Shown here piece after piece: positions 1-9,112 of a stretch of 64,000 nucleotides of DNA; position 1 is the first letter of the stretch, and each line of letters opens with the position of its first letter. Position numbers and translations under genes: made by a program. The DNA comes from Dactylorhiza incarnata (taxonomy: Eukaryota > Streptophyta > Magnoliopsida > Asparagales > Orchidaceae): assembly GCA_033032865.1 (NCBI GenBank), contig JAWHQI010000257.1, positions 1,426,001 to 1,490,000 of the forward strand, read 5' to 3'. The notes below the pieces were generated by a model. That model saw only the letters and a program-made list of their open reading frames with translations, did not search any database and was not told the origin of the DNA.

Positions 1-2
1 AC

Positions 3-860
3 GTCAACCATTTTACCACCATCATGCGGATCTACAACGCCGCTGATCAGCTCCTCTGCCAAGTGTTTCCGGCAACACTCAGGGGGCAGGCACGCACTTG
101 GTTTCATTCCCTGCGGGATGGATCCGTCAATAACTTCACCGAGCTCGCACAGCAGTTTACGGACCAATTCATCGCTAACCGAAGAATCGTTCGAGATCCC
201 TCGCATCTTTCAGGAATTCGCCAGAACAAAGGAGAGACCCTCAAAGATTTTTTCCGCCGCTTCACGACTGAGGCGCGACAAATCCCAGGGGTTGATCTCG
301 AGCTTCTGCGCGGCGTTTTCCTGGGGGGACTCCGCCCAAGCGGATTTTACTCCGCTCTGATGAGGGAGACAGTACCAAGCTATCCTGACCTTGTGCATCG
401 GGTGGAGGCACAGATAGCGGCAGATGAAGCAATTGAAGCACACCGCCAGCAATTCGATGGGAGCTCGAAGAGGAAGAAAGAGGAGTCGTTGCCGCAGACT
501 GTTCCCAATAAGAACAATAAGCATCACGACAACGCCAACCGAGATCGAGGATCCCAGCAGCATCGGGACTACACTCCCTTGAACACTACCAGAACTAACG
601 TTCTTCTTGCCATCCGTGATAGCAACGCGCTTCGCCGGCCCGAGCCGGTTGCACCAAACAGAGGAAACCAGTTGCAATATTGCGACTTCCATCGCGGGCA
701 TGGACACAGTACTGAAGGCTGCAACCGGTTGAAGGAGGAAATCGAGCGTCTTATCCGACAAGGCCTCATCGGAAGGTTTTTACTAAACCAGGTCCCGAAC
801 CCGCACGAACCTCAAGCTGACAATCCAGTAGAGGACAATGTCATACCCCGCCGAGGCTGA
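3..860 (+). CDS. gag: Gag polyprotein of element F, 5' end outside window
   Basis: The frame is open from base 3 at the window edge, so the methionine at 24 is probably internal. The protein would form the virus-like particle and bind element RNA. The retrotransposon gag domain covers about the first 130 residues (FPATLRGQARTWFHSL, then a TDQF block and TLKDFFRRF). Near the C-terminus is an unusual zinc-knuckle-like motif, CDFHRGHGHSTEGC, followed by LKEEIERLIRQG, a signature I associate with plant Tat-type gypsy gags. The reading frame stops at 858-860 and no pol follows. The gag at 21432-22660 on the minus strand is a close relative and helps fix the frame. No lesion is visible in this copy. 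Confidence 0.85.
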   Translation, partial: VNHFTTIMRIYNAADQLLCQVFPATLRGQARTWFHSLRDGSVNNFTELAQQFTDQFIANRRIVRDPSHLSGIRQNKGETLKDFFRRFTTEARQIPGVDLELLRGVFLGGLRPSGFYSALMRETVPSYPDLVHRVEAQIAADEAIEAHRQQFDGSSKRKKEESLPQTVPNKNNKHHDNANRDRGSQQHRDYTPLNTTRTNVLLAIRDSNALRRPEPVAPNRGNQLQYCDFHRGHGHSTEGCNRLKEEIERLIRQGLIGRFLLNQVPNPHEPQADNPVEDNVIPRRG

Positions 861-1214
861 GTCGAAGGAACCAGGCAGGGGAACTTCCCCCTAGTAGAGC
901 GCATACATCCTGCGCTTCACATATCATCAATTTCCATTTTTACTTCTTCCAGTTATTTGCTTCTAAAAACTGTAAGCCGCAAGATTGTACTTGCGCGCAT
1001 GTACCCATTGTGTATTTAAAATTACTACTGCTACTCCCTGACTCCATTAACGATGTGGATCTCCTGAAGTAAGGCAATGAACGTTAAAACCATGACTCTC
1101 GGTACTAACACCAAACTGCTAACTCGCCAAACTTGGTGATAAGAAAAGGCCTCCTACGAGTAAAGGATTGGCATCGAGGACAACAATCTTAATTAAGTTT
1201 GCCTAAAAAAGACA
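861..1214. other. Spacer between gag and minisatellite
   Basis: No open frame of note and no recognisable domain. This is where protease and RT would start in an autonomous element, so it probably spans the junction of an internal deletion or the 3' untranslated part of a gag-only element. Confidence 0.4.
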
Positions 1215-2290
1215 ACCTCGCCTTCGCGCTGCTTGGACAACCCGCCTCAGCGCTGCTTGGGCAACCCGCCTCCGCGCTGCTTGGGCACCTCGCCTCCGCC
1301 CTGCTTGGGCACCTCGCCTCCGCGCCGCTCGGGCACCTCGCCTCCGCGCTGCTTGGGCGTCTCGCCTCCGCGCTGCTTGGGCGTCTCGCCTCCGCGCTGC
1401 TTGGGCAACCCGCCTCAGCGCTGCTTGGGCACCTCGCCTCCGCGCTGCTTGGGCACCTCGCCTCCGCGCCGCTCGGGCAACTCGCCTCCGCGCTGCTGGG
1501 GCACCTCGCCTCCGCGCTGCTTTGGCACCTCGCCTCCGCGCCGCTCGGGCACCTCGCCTCCGCGCTGCTTGGGCGTCTCGCCTCCGCGCTGCTTGGGCAA
1601 CCCGCCTCAGCGCTGCTTGGGCACCTCGCCTCCGCGCTGCTTGGGCACCTCGCCTCCGCGCCGCTCGGCCAACTCGCCTCCGCGCTGCTTGGGAAACTCG
1701 CCTCAGCGCTGCTTGGGCACCTCGCCTCCGCGGTGCTTGGGCGTCTCGCCTCCGCGCTGCTTGGGTAACTCTCCTCAGCGCTGCTTGGGCACCTCGCCTC
1801 CGCGCTGCTTGGGCACCTCGCCTCCGCGCTGCTTGGGCACCTCGCCTCCGCGCTGCTTGGGCACCTCGCCTCCGCGCTGCTTGGGCACCTCGCCTCCGCG
1901 CTGCTTGGGCACCTCGCCTCCGCGCTGCTTGGGCACCTCGCCACCGCGCTGCTTGGGTATCTCTCCACCGCGCTGCATGTGCACCTCGCCACCGCGCTGC
2001 TTGGGCGTTTCGCCTCCACGCTGCTCGGGCACCTCGCCACCGCGCTGCTTGGGTATCTCGCCACCGCGCTGCATGTGCACCTCGCCACCGCGCTGCTTGG
2101 GCGTCTCGCCTCCGCGCTGCTCGGGCACCTCGCCATCGCGCTGCTTGGGCATCTCGCCTCCGCGCTGCTCAGGCACCTCGCCACCGCGCTGCTCAGGCAT
2201 CTCGCCTCCGCGCTGCTCAGGCACCACGCCTCCGCGCTGCTTGGGCCCCTCACCACCACGTTGCTTATCCACCTCGCCACTAAACTCATC
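1215..2290. repeat. 24-bp minisatellite, about 45 units
   Basis: Tandem array of a 24-bp unit reading CACCTCGCCTCCGCGCTGC then TTGGG. There are variants such as CGTCTCGCC, AACCCGCC and CTCGGGC, and CATGTGC in units near 1975 and 2070. Because 24 is divisible by 3, long reading frames appear on both strands as eight-residue repeats. These are by-products of the repeat. The array sits just past the 3' end of the antisense ORF remnant of element F, the same relative place as the 95-bp array in element A. Confidence 0.95.
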
Positions 2291-2334
2291 AGGCCTCAAC
2301 GCTAAACGACAAGCTCGTCATGATCTCCGACACT

Positions 2335-2838
2335 CAATCCGCACACATCGCAACCTCGTGTCCGCACGTCCAAGCGGAGGGCTTTCCCCATCCCGCGTGT
2401 GAAAGCCACCTCGCGCTCGTCCTCAAGCTGGGGCTCCACCTTCTTGTTCCAGATCTCCTCGCGAACTTATTCCACAATCCGAGAACAGTCATACACATAA
2501 ACTATAAAAGCTTTATACTCGGCGACTGCAACAGCCTTCAACTCAGCAGTCCGCTCCAGTAAGGAGAGGCGATCCACCCCCATCTCGAAAGACAACAACT
2601 CGGCCCCCAGACAAGCCGTTGTAGCTCGCAAATCTTCCAACAAATGAGTTGAACCCTCCACAATGGCCTTCTCCGACCGGACTCCAGCACGGGACTCCTC
2701 CAGCTCCACCACAACGCCCAGGCCACGCCGAAAGATTACAAAATCCTCGCACTTCCTTGAGTAATAATAAAGAACTCCGAGGATTTGGGGGGCAATTGAT
2801 GGGTCCTCATCCATTTTGTAGAGAAATCCGGGTTGCAT
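2335..2838 (-). pseudogene. Remnant of an antisense ORF in element F
   Basis: The minus strand is open from 2838 to a TAA at 2467-2469. The same frame continues with coding-like composition to about 2335. The visible protein is rich in Glu, Leu and Ala (segments such as LEESRAGVRSEKAIVEG and LLERTAELKAVAVAEYKAF), compatible with a helical or coiled-coil C-terminus. It runs inward from the 3' LTR and antisense to gag, as the intact cassettes of elements A and B do. I infer that it is the end of a homologous accessory gene, but I see no clear residue-level similarity to A or B. The first 14 or so codons fall inside the LTR and may not belong to it. Confidence 0.45.
2781..2796 (+). other. Polypurine tract of element F
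   Basis: GGATTTGGGGGGCAAT directly precedes TGATGGG, the first bases of the 3' LTR. This is the expected position and composition of the plus-strand priming site of an LTR retrotransposon, and it fixes the element's orientation and LTR start. Confidence 0.75.
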
Positions 2839-2884
2839 TTAGCCAAAAACCCCACTCCTCACTAAGATGATGGAGGCATGGGCA

Positions 2885-3250
2885 AGAAAGAGGAGAAAAC
2901 CGCCCATAACTGCAACCGCAACCGCCGCAACCACCGCACGAAGCCACGCGCAGCACCACGCACGGCCACGAAGCCGCGCAGCACCACGCACGGCCACGAA
3001 GCCGCGCGCGGCACCGCGCGCGGCACCGCGCGCGGCCGCGCGACACCGCACGACCGCGCGGCACCGCCCGGCCGCGCGGCATCCCGCGGCCGCACGACAC
3101 TGCGCGGCCGCGCGGCACCCCCGGCTGCGCGGCACCACGTGCCCGGCACCGCGCGGTATCGCGCGCCTAGCACCACGCGGCACCACGCGGTACCGCGCGC
3201 CTAGCGCCGTGCGGTACCGCCCGGCACCGCCCGCGGCCGTGCGGTGGGCG
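2885..3250. repeat. GC-rich degenerate short repeats
   Basis: Dense, imperfect repeats of GCGCGGCACC and CGCGGCCGCG type, nearly pure G+C with many CpG sites. The long frames over them on both strands are made of Ala, Arg, Gly and His and are not credible genes. It forms part of the U3 of element F. A different GC-rich repeat block lies at 38256-38705 beside the LTR of the related element E. Confidence 0.85.
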
Positions 3251-3416
3251 CAGTGCCGGTCGGCCTCCCTCGCCGCCGGGCGCATTCTCCGACCCCTCTC
3301 GTCTCGTCCCCAGTCGACCTCCCTTGACCAACGGACGCGCTCGTCCGACCTCTCTCGCCTCATTTGGCGGATAAAATAAGGACGACCAAGCTAAACCTCC
3401 CTAAACCTGTAACCAC

Positions 3417-3537
3417 CCATCATGGGGTGCAAATAGTAAAACTCTACATCATGGGGTGCAAGTAGTAAAATTTCACATCATGGGGTGCAAATAGTGAAAA
3501 TCCTCCAACATGGGGGTATAAATAGTAAAAACCTTCA
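3417..3537. repeat. 29-30 bp tandem repeat, four units
   Basis: Units begin at 3421, 3450, 3479 and 3509 with CATGGGGTGCAAATAGTAAA or close variants. It lies in the U3 of the F LTR, where such arrays often hold regulatory motifs. Confidence 0.85.
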
Positions 3538-3540
3538 ATA

Positions 3541-3778
3541 CGGTCTGCGTCTAGCAAATAGTATGGTTATGATGTGCGCATAACCATATCCGTCATGTCA
3601 ATACATATCATCACCAAACTATACAAATTGGTGTGCGCATAGTCTTATTCATAATAAATGGGCATACGGTCTGCGTCTAGCAAATAGTATGGTTACGGTG
3701 TGCGCATAACCATATCCGTCATGTCAATACATATCATCACCAAACTATACTAATTGGTGTGCGCATAGCCATATTCAT
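3541..3778. repeat. 126-bp direct duplication in the F LTR
   Basis: The segment beginning CGGTCTGCGTCTAGCAAATA at 3541 recurs at 3667, giving a 126-bp period with few differences. The second copy is cut by the start of element A at 3779. Both copies repeat the phrase GGTGTGCGCATA(A/G)CCAT. Confidence 0.85.
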
Positions 3779-4446
3779 TGTTGACGCCTGGAAAATCCTG
3801 GCCCCAAAATTCGGATCAATGCGGCCTGAGGCTACTTGCCCAGCGGTTCAGCGAGAAGGTTTTGGTTAGCCACTACGGATGAAATGAAGAGATAAGGGAC
3901 ACAACCCCAGGTGCTGCGGCAGGGAGGTCCCACCACGTACCCAGAAGCTCTAGAGAGTCTTCCCCTCCAAAACCACGAATGGCCGAGCTCGGTACTAGGT
4001 AGGCACTTGCTATCTTGATTGTCAAAGGGGGAGGGGTGCAGCTCTAATTTTGACAAGTGCCATTTCTAGTACCCCTGGGGGTTTATTTATAGACAAATCC
4101 TAAGGGGGAAGCAGATGGCCATCCCTGACCCCCTAGAGTTGGTTTTTTAGACAAGGCAATAGGTGGGCGAGCAGGTAAGGACCCAAGACCTAATTGGCGA
4201 GTTGGTTGGCCAAGTCGCCAATAGGCGAGTAGGTCCGAGCTCATGGCTTCCTCGCCTGGCCGGGTAGGGAACGCCGGGCAGGGCTTTCCTCCTCGTCATG
4301 GGGCGAGCGAGTACCTTCTCGCACAACCAAAGCTCTTGATCTTCCTTCGTCTTCGGGATTGTTGACTTCTGTCTTGACCTTTTGACCTTGACCTCCGCCT
4401 ACGTGGCTTTTAGTGGGGCCCACCTTCGGAGAATGAGGGTTGTACA
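3779..4446 (-). repeat. 3' LTR of element A
   Basis: 668 bp, TGTTGACG at the left end and GTTGTACA at the right. The ends agree with solo LTR 48804-49421 and with the LTR of B. On the minus strand the order is U3, TATA at 4091-4082, then R-U5. The 3' part (3779-4053) is repeated at 13489-13763. Confidence 0.9.
4082..4091 (-). promoter_or_regulatory. LTR promoter TATA box of element A
   Basis: TATAAATAAA on the minus strand, in the direction of gag-pol. The matching box of the 5' LTR has been deleted with its U3, so gag-pol of this copy has lost its own promoter. Confidence 0.65.
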
Positions 4447-4461
4447 CAATCCCCGCTCTTT
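4447..4461 (-). other. Polypurine tract of element A
   Basis: The minus strand reads AAAGAGCGGGGATTG immediately before the LTR start TGTACAAC. The same sequence stands at the equivalent place in element B (54886-54900). Confidence 0.75.
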
Positions 4462-4564
4462 GCGAGCAACGTAGTTGGTCGGAAAGAATCATCCAAACCT
4501 TATTCGACGAACTTGTTCTGGCGGGAAATCTACCTACTCGGCAGGCCTAGGACCCCCGGAAGTC

Positions 4565-4573
4565 TATAAATAG
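4565..4573 (+). promoter_or_regulatory. TATA box for the first antisense gene of element A
   Basis: TATAAATAG followed by a G-run, 57 bp before the ATG at 4622, on the strand opposite gag-pol. The 120 bp upstream are alignable by eye with the same region of element B, whose box is at 55008. This suggests a maintained promoter. Confidence 0.65.
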
Positions 4574-4621
4574 AGGGGGGTAGTCCTTCCTTGGCACGCC
4601 ACTTTTTTTAGAATCGACGAG

Positions 4622-5949
4622 ATGCTGTCTGCCGAGCAGATGCTCGCGAAGACCGAGCTGTTGATGAAGTTAATGAAGAAGACGAAATGCTCGGATACTC
4701 GCAAGAGGAAAAGAGGAGCCTCCGAGCGTCGTCTTAGCCCCTTGGCTGAGGAGGTTCCTCAGGCGAATCCGGCGACCTCCGCGCCTGAACCTCCCCTTGC
4801 GCCGTCGACTGCGGAGAGGTTGGGGGACGAAATTACTCTAACTGTTGCCGAGGAAGAATCCCAGAACGTTAACCCGGACCCTCTCCGAGAAGGTAAGCGC
4901 CTTGTCGAGATACTGCGATCTTTGTGCGGACTTTTCGTTGATGCCGACGTTCTTTTGCAGGTGAACCTCCCGCGGGGGCGAATACGCAGACATCCCCGGC
5001 GGTAGAGCGTGTAGGTTCTCAGCACCTACCGCCTCCACCGGTCCTTCCCGCGGGGGTCGTCCCCGAGCGAGAACCCCTTCGGCCACCATCCCCCATTCCT
5101 GAGCGCGTGATAGGCGGGAATCGGATACTGCTAAAGAACTCCCGGGTCACTATTGTTGGAGGAAGGGAAGAGGGAGGATCTTCCTCGGTTGTCCCCACGG
5201 CTCAGCTTCCTCGGCGCCCTGACAGCGGGCCGTCGTCCCATAACGGACGGGGTGGGCGCTCAGGGGGCCGGCATACTCCTCGGCGCTCGCCTTCTCCTCG
5301 CAGATCTCCTCGGCGAAGGCTCAGTCCTCGTCGGACTCCATCTCCTCGTCGGGTTGCCTCTCCTCCTCGTCGGTCTCCTTCGCCTCCTCGTCATCAACCG
5401 AGAGCGGCGCCTGTGCGGGCAGGTATAATCTTTGTGAAGTGCTGTCTTTAGGTGATTCTTCCTCTAACTCGCCATCTTCCAGCTCGTGCCATGTCTCCGG
5501 GGTCTGCTTTCATTGAGGCGCTCGGACTTCCTACTCTCGAGTATAGGACGAAGATGGCCTCCGCCTACCTCGACCTGGAGATAAAGGTAGAGAGGTTGCT
5601 GGCCTACGAGGTTCATCGGCGAATAACCTCGCTTGAGGGACGCGTCTCAAACATCGAAGGATTCGAGCATCGGCTAGAGATGGCAGAGGGAAAGCACTAT
5701 CTCGTCACCGAGCTGGATAGTCGGATGGTCGGCATAGAACATCGCTATGAGGCGCTGAAGGCCGAAGTGCGCAGCCTTCGGGCGAGTATGGGGTCCCTTG
5801 GGACGTTGAATCGTATGGAGGAGCACATCCGGCTTGGCGAGTAATTCATGGCGAGAGCGAATGAGCAGATGGGCTTCGCGCGTCAGATGGGTTTCAACGG
5901 GCGGTTTGGCGCAACCTCGGATAGGCGCGGCGATCCTCATGTCAACTAG
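4622..5949 (+). CDS. Antisense cassette gene 1 of element A: RS-rich, coiled-coil protein
   Basis: I predict three exons: 4622-4892, 4961-5422 and 5483-5949. Donors are GTAAG and GTATAA, and acceptors follow pyrimidine-rich tracts. Both introns are phase 1 and the joined frame is open except for a TAA at 5842-5844. Without that stop the length would be 399 residues. Exon 1 has a basic patch (RKRKRG) and an acidic end. Exon 2 is Pro-rich, then carries an Arg/Ser/Pro tract at about residues 185-235 (blocks like RRSPSPRRSPRRR), similar in composition to RS domains of splicing factors. Exon 3 has a heptad-like helical region (about 255-365). The homologue in element B (55063-56694) has the same exon plan and also ends open past one stop, so the TAA may be a mutation. 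The biochemical role is unknown. A nuclear, RNA-processing-related role is only a guess from composition. Confidence 0.7.
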
Positions 5950-6233
5950 GATTGCTTGCTGATTTGTATTGTTAGAACATTATTCTGCGAGTGTTGTAAT
6001 AATCCAGGATTATCTGTGCGCTGCGACTTTCAAACCTTATCGCTTGATTTTATGTTGACCTGTCTTCTGCAGGGCTTTCTTGCGTTTTTTGTAGATCGTC
6101 GCTTAGACGCGAGAAGGTAGTTAACACCCCTCGTATAAGATATTTTGCGCGATTTCCACGTTGGCGAGTAGGTAGACACCTCGCACGAATTATCGTCGCG
6201 ACCCCCCCCCCCCCCTTCCCTTTTGCCGATTTC

Positions 6234-6242
6234 TATAAATAG
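6234..6242 (+). promoter_or_regulatory. TATA box for the second antisense gene of element A
   Basis: TATAAATAG followed by a G-run, 93 bp before the ATG at 6327. It sits 18 bp after a run of 14 C at 6202-6215. Element B has the same box at 57056-57064 at a comparable distance from its gene 2. The 284 bp between gene 1 and this box hold nothing else I recognise. Confidence 0.65.
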
Positions 6243-6326
6243 GGGGGTAGGGGTCCGAAATCGGCGCGCTTTCTCGAATTTCTTCAATTGTCTTTCCTTC
6301 TCGTCTTCTTCTTCTTACTCGCTACG

Positions 6327-8234
6327 ATGACGCCTTCTTTGGAAGCGGAGACCCGTCGCTTGACCTATGCCGAGAACTTTGTCGCGCATAAGTTCAAGAA
6401 ACCCGTCACCCGCGCGGACGATCTGGAGAGATTCGTCCATCAACACCTCGCGCAAGGCTTCCGGGTCGGCCTTCCCGCTCCCCATGAGCGGATTAACACT
6501 TTTTCGGAGGGCAAGCTCGCCTTCTCCTTGTCGCACTTCGAGGTCGGGCTGCGCCTTCCTCTCTGGCCCGAGTTCTGCCAGATTCTTCGGTACTACGACT
6601 GGGTCCCCGCCCAGATTAATACGAATGGGGTAGCGATGATCATCGGCTACCTCTGCTTCCTTCGGAGCGAGAAGATCGCTTTCGACTTAGACGTCTTCCG
6701 CAAGATCTTCTACATGGGAGCGACCAAGGAGGGGGTGATCTTCTTCGGCAGCCATCACTGCAAAGTGGTTGGGACTTCGAACAAGGTCCACCGGTGGAGC
6801 GAGAAGTTCATCTTCGTCACGGGTGACTTCTCGCATATACCAAATCGCCCTCAGCAGAGACCGGCCACGGCGCTCTCCACTCCGGCTCTGAGAGGCAACC
6901 GCGAGGAACTCTTCCGCGCCCTGAAGAATAAAAAACTCGACATCGAGTTCTGGCGAAAGGACGTGGACCATCTCGCCTTCGTGCCGCCTGCCGAGGGTAA
7001 CCTTCCTTAGTCGCTGCTAATAAATAATTTTACCTTCGTTTCTTGGTCTAACGACTATCTTCAGCTTGTCGGCATCTTCCCACCACGATTCTGCCTGTGG
7101 GGGGTCAGACCCCACCTCCTCGATCTCCCGCGGTTGATCCCGCGACAATGCAACATGGCGAGGAGGAGGAACCCGAGCACGGGTCTCCTGTCGCGGAGAT
7201 CCATCCTGGGGTTGGCGCCGAGGCTGAGATCCTTCGCGCAGCTGGATGGCCGGCCGAGGACGAACCTCCTGCGATCAAGAAAAGGAAGAGGAAGGAGGTT
7301 GCCCGGCGCGTGGCGGAGGAGCGGGCTCGCGAGGAGGAAGACAGCGTCCCTGAGAATCATCCCAACTTTGGGCAGGGTTCGCTGAACAGGGGCTTGGATG
7401 GCGAGCCGCTGATTACCTGGAGCCGGGAGCGTAGCGAGGTGATCTTGAGCACTCGCCTGCCCTCGTGGAGCGAGGATGAGGTCCCGAACGATGATGCCTT
7501 CAGCGTCCTGTTCGGCCTCTACGGTCGCGATGATGCGAAGGTTCTGCAGGACGCTTCTCCTCGCTTTCTCGCCGACCAGGGGTCGCGAGCAATGCTGCGA
7601 GCTTCTGAGCTATTCCACCAGACCGCGCGGAATCTTCTCGGCTCTGAGTTGGAGCTTACGCTTCATCGGAAGCTAACGTTGGAGGCCGAGAAGCGGGAGA
7701 ACGAGGCCCTAAGGCGCGCCAAGGCGGCCGAGGATAAAGCCGAGTCCAGTCGGAGTTTCGAGGTGATCTTGGTACTTTACGCGAGCTTGGATTGAAACTC
7801 GCTGTCTTCCCTTCGCATCTTCTAACCTGTCCTTCTCGTATGTACAGGAAGAGCAGTTGGTGGCGGCGGAGACGATCTCCAAGCTTGAGTGCGACCTGCG
7901 GGCGAGCCAAGTCTTGCTGGAGGCGTCACAGGTTCGTAACGCCGAGCTGGAATCGAGGATGGCTGCGCTTTCCTTCTCGGAAGCAGGACCTTCTCGCCGA
8001 ACTCCTGGCTCGTTCATGACGTCGTAGGAGCTCTCGTCCCTTCGGCGAGAGATTGCCTTAGCCGCCGGGGAGTTAGTTTTTGCGAAGCTTTCGGTGGCCG
8101 GCTTGCTGGTTCCTGGGGCAGATAACTTGACGACGGAGGGCCTTCTGTCGGACATCTTGAATGCCAGCGACGAGGACGGCGACGAGGAAGAGGATGAATC
8201 GGATTCGGCCGAGTATGCTCCGCCGTCGAAGTAA
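6327..8234 (+). CDS. Antisense cassette gene 2 of element A: 'putative gypsy type transposon' domain protein
   Basis: I predict three exons: 6327-6996, 7065-7762 and 7848-8234. Introns are 68 bp (phase 1) and 85 bp (phase 0), giving 584 codons. The start matches the homologue in B (both have AxNF then FKKPx near residues 16-28). Residues about 50-135 (RLPLWPEFCQILRYY, then NGVAMIIGYLCF) resemble Pfam Transposase_28, a domain known from plant gypsy elements and of unproven function. A Lys/Arg-rich segment follows near residue 285, then helical Glu/Ala/Lys-rich sequence and an acidic C-terminus (DEDGDEEEDESDS). One in-frame TAG at 8025-8027 truncates the last 70 codons. The gene is convergent with pol, whose stop is at 9648. 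Confidence 0.75.
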
Positions 8235-8641
8235 AACTATTTATTTTTTGACATTTCTTGTGCTTCTCGCGGCTCTGCGAGTATATATATTTTTTGGTAG
8301 ATAACATTCATTCTGATAGTAATATTTATTTTCTTGGTGAATCTTCCTTGTGCTGATGTGATCTCGCTAGGCTCATAGGCTCGCATATTTCCTTGTCTTT
8401 CTCGTTAGGACGACTTAGTAAGAAATCGGATCGGCCGACCATCTACCTTGCTCGCTCCTTTGACCTGCTCGTTGTTATTTTTGCTTCTCGCCCAGGCCTA
8501 CTCGCGCCCCTGCGAGTTGGCATCCTACTCGCACCCTGACTTCTGAAAAGGGCGTTAGATAGGAAAAGACGGTCGGGGCCAAGGGGATTCATATCCCCGA
8601 TAATCTTCCTTCTAGTGCGAAGCTGGTGCTATTGAGGAGGA
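8235..8641. other. Downstream region of antisense gene 2, element A
   Basis: AT-rich for about 100 bp after the stop (with TATATATATTTTTT and AATATTTATTTTC, plausible polyadenylation context), then GC-richer with several TACTCGC motifs. No coding sequence seen. Confidence 0.4.
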
Positions 8642-9112
8642 CAACTTAGTAGGGAATGACTGTCGGGGAGGTTCCAGAGGAGCACCTTCCAAGGGAACAC
8701 ACCATCCCAAGGTCTCCATCCTGCTGTTGAAGGGGTCGACATAGTAGGGAATGACCGTCGGGGAGGTTCCAGAGGAGCACCTTCCAAGGGAACACACCAT
8801 CCCAAGGTCTCCATCCTGCTGTTGAAGGGGTCGACATAGTAGGGAATGACTGTCGGGGAGGTTCCAGAGGAGCACCTTCCAAGGGAACACACCATCCCAA
8901 GGTCTCCATCCTGCTGTTGAAGGGGTCGACATAGTAGGGAATGACTGTCGGGGAGGTTCCAGAGGAGCACTTTCCAAGGGAACACATCATCCCAAGGTCT
9001 CCATCCTGCTGTTGAAGGGGTCGACATAGTAGGGAATGACTGTCGGGGAGGTTCCAGAGGAGCACCTTCCAAGGGAACACACCATCCCAAGGTCTCCATC
9101 CTACTCCGACGC
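8642..9112. repeat. 95-bp tandem repeat, five units
   Basis: Units with ACCATCCCAAGG at 8701, 8796, 8891, 8986 (one change) and 9081, a constant 95-bp period. Frames read across them on the minus strand are repeat by-products. Element B has a shorter array of related sequence at 59480-59725. Confidence 0.95.

Larger units (their letters stand above)
1..3778 (+). mobile_element. Ty3/gypsy element F with gag only, left part
   Basis: Plus-strand element entering from the left edge of the window. In order it holds gag (to 860), a spacer, a 24-bp minisatellite, an antisense ORF remnant, a polypurine tract and the first part of its 3' LTR, which resumes at 13764 after the insertion of element A. 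I find no protease, RT, RNase H or integrase between gag and the LTR. It is therefore either an internally deleted element or a gag-only non-autonomous family. Element E encodes a clearly related gag and has a similar LTR end. The 5' LTR lies outside the window. Confidence 0.75.
2797..3778 (+). repeat. 3' LTR of element F, left portion (U3)
   Basis: The LTR starts TGATGGGTCC after the polypurine tract and is interrupted at 3778/3779 by element A. It resumes at 13764 and ends CCCGCAACA at 14443. This left part holds three internal repeat blocks (2885-3250, 3417-3537 and 3541-3778). The core promoter lies in the right part, after the insertion. Confidence 0.65.

Noticed and set aside
1189..2402. 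Long open frames on both strands (up to 389 codons) over the 24-bp minisatellite
   Set aside because: All are eight-residue periodic translations of a 24-bp repeat, open in several frames at once. No independent coding evidence.
2807..3379. Ala/Arg/His-rich frames on both strands
   Set aside because: Produced by GC-rich short repeats in the LTR of element F. No domain and no homologous copy.
7656..8155. Minus-strand frames opposite exons 2-3 of antisense gene 2
   Set aside because: Shadow frames. The plus-strand exons have conserved phase and homology with element B.
8642..9112. CRISPR-like array
   Set aside because: Units are contiguous 95-bp repeats without unique spacers, and the context is a plant retrotransposon.
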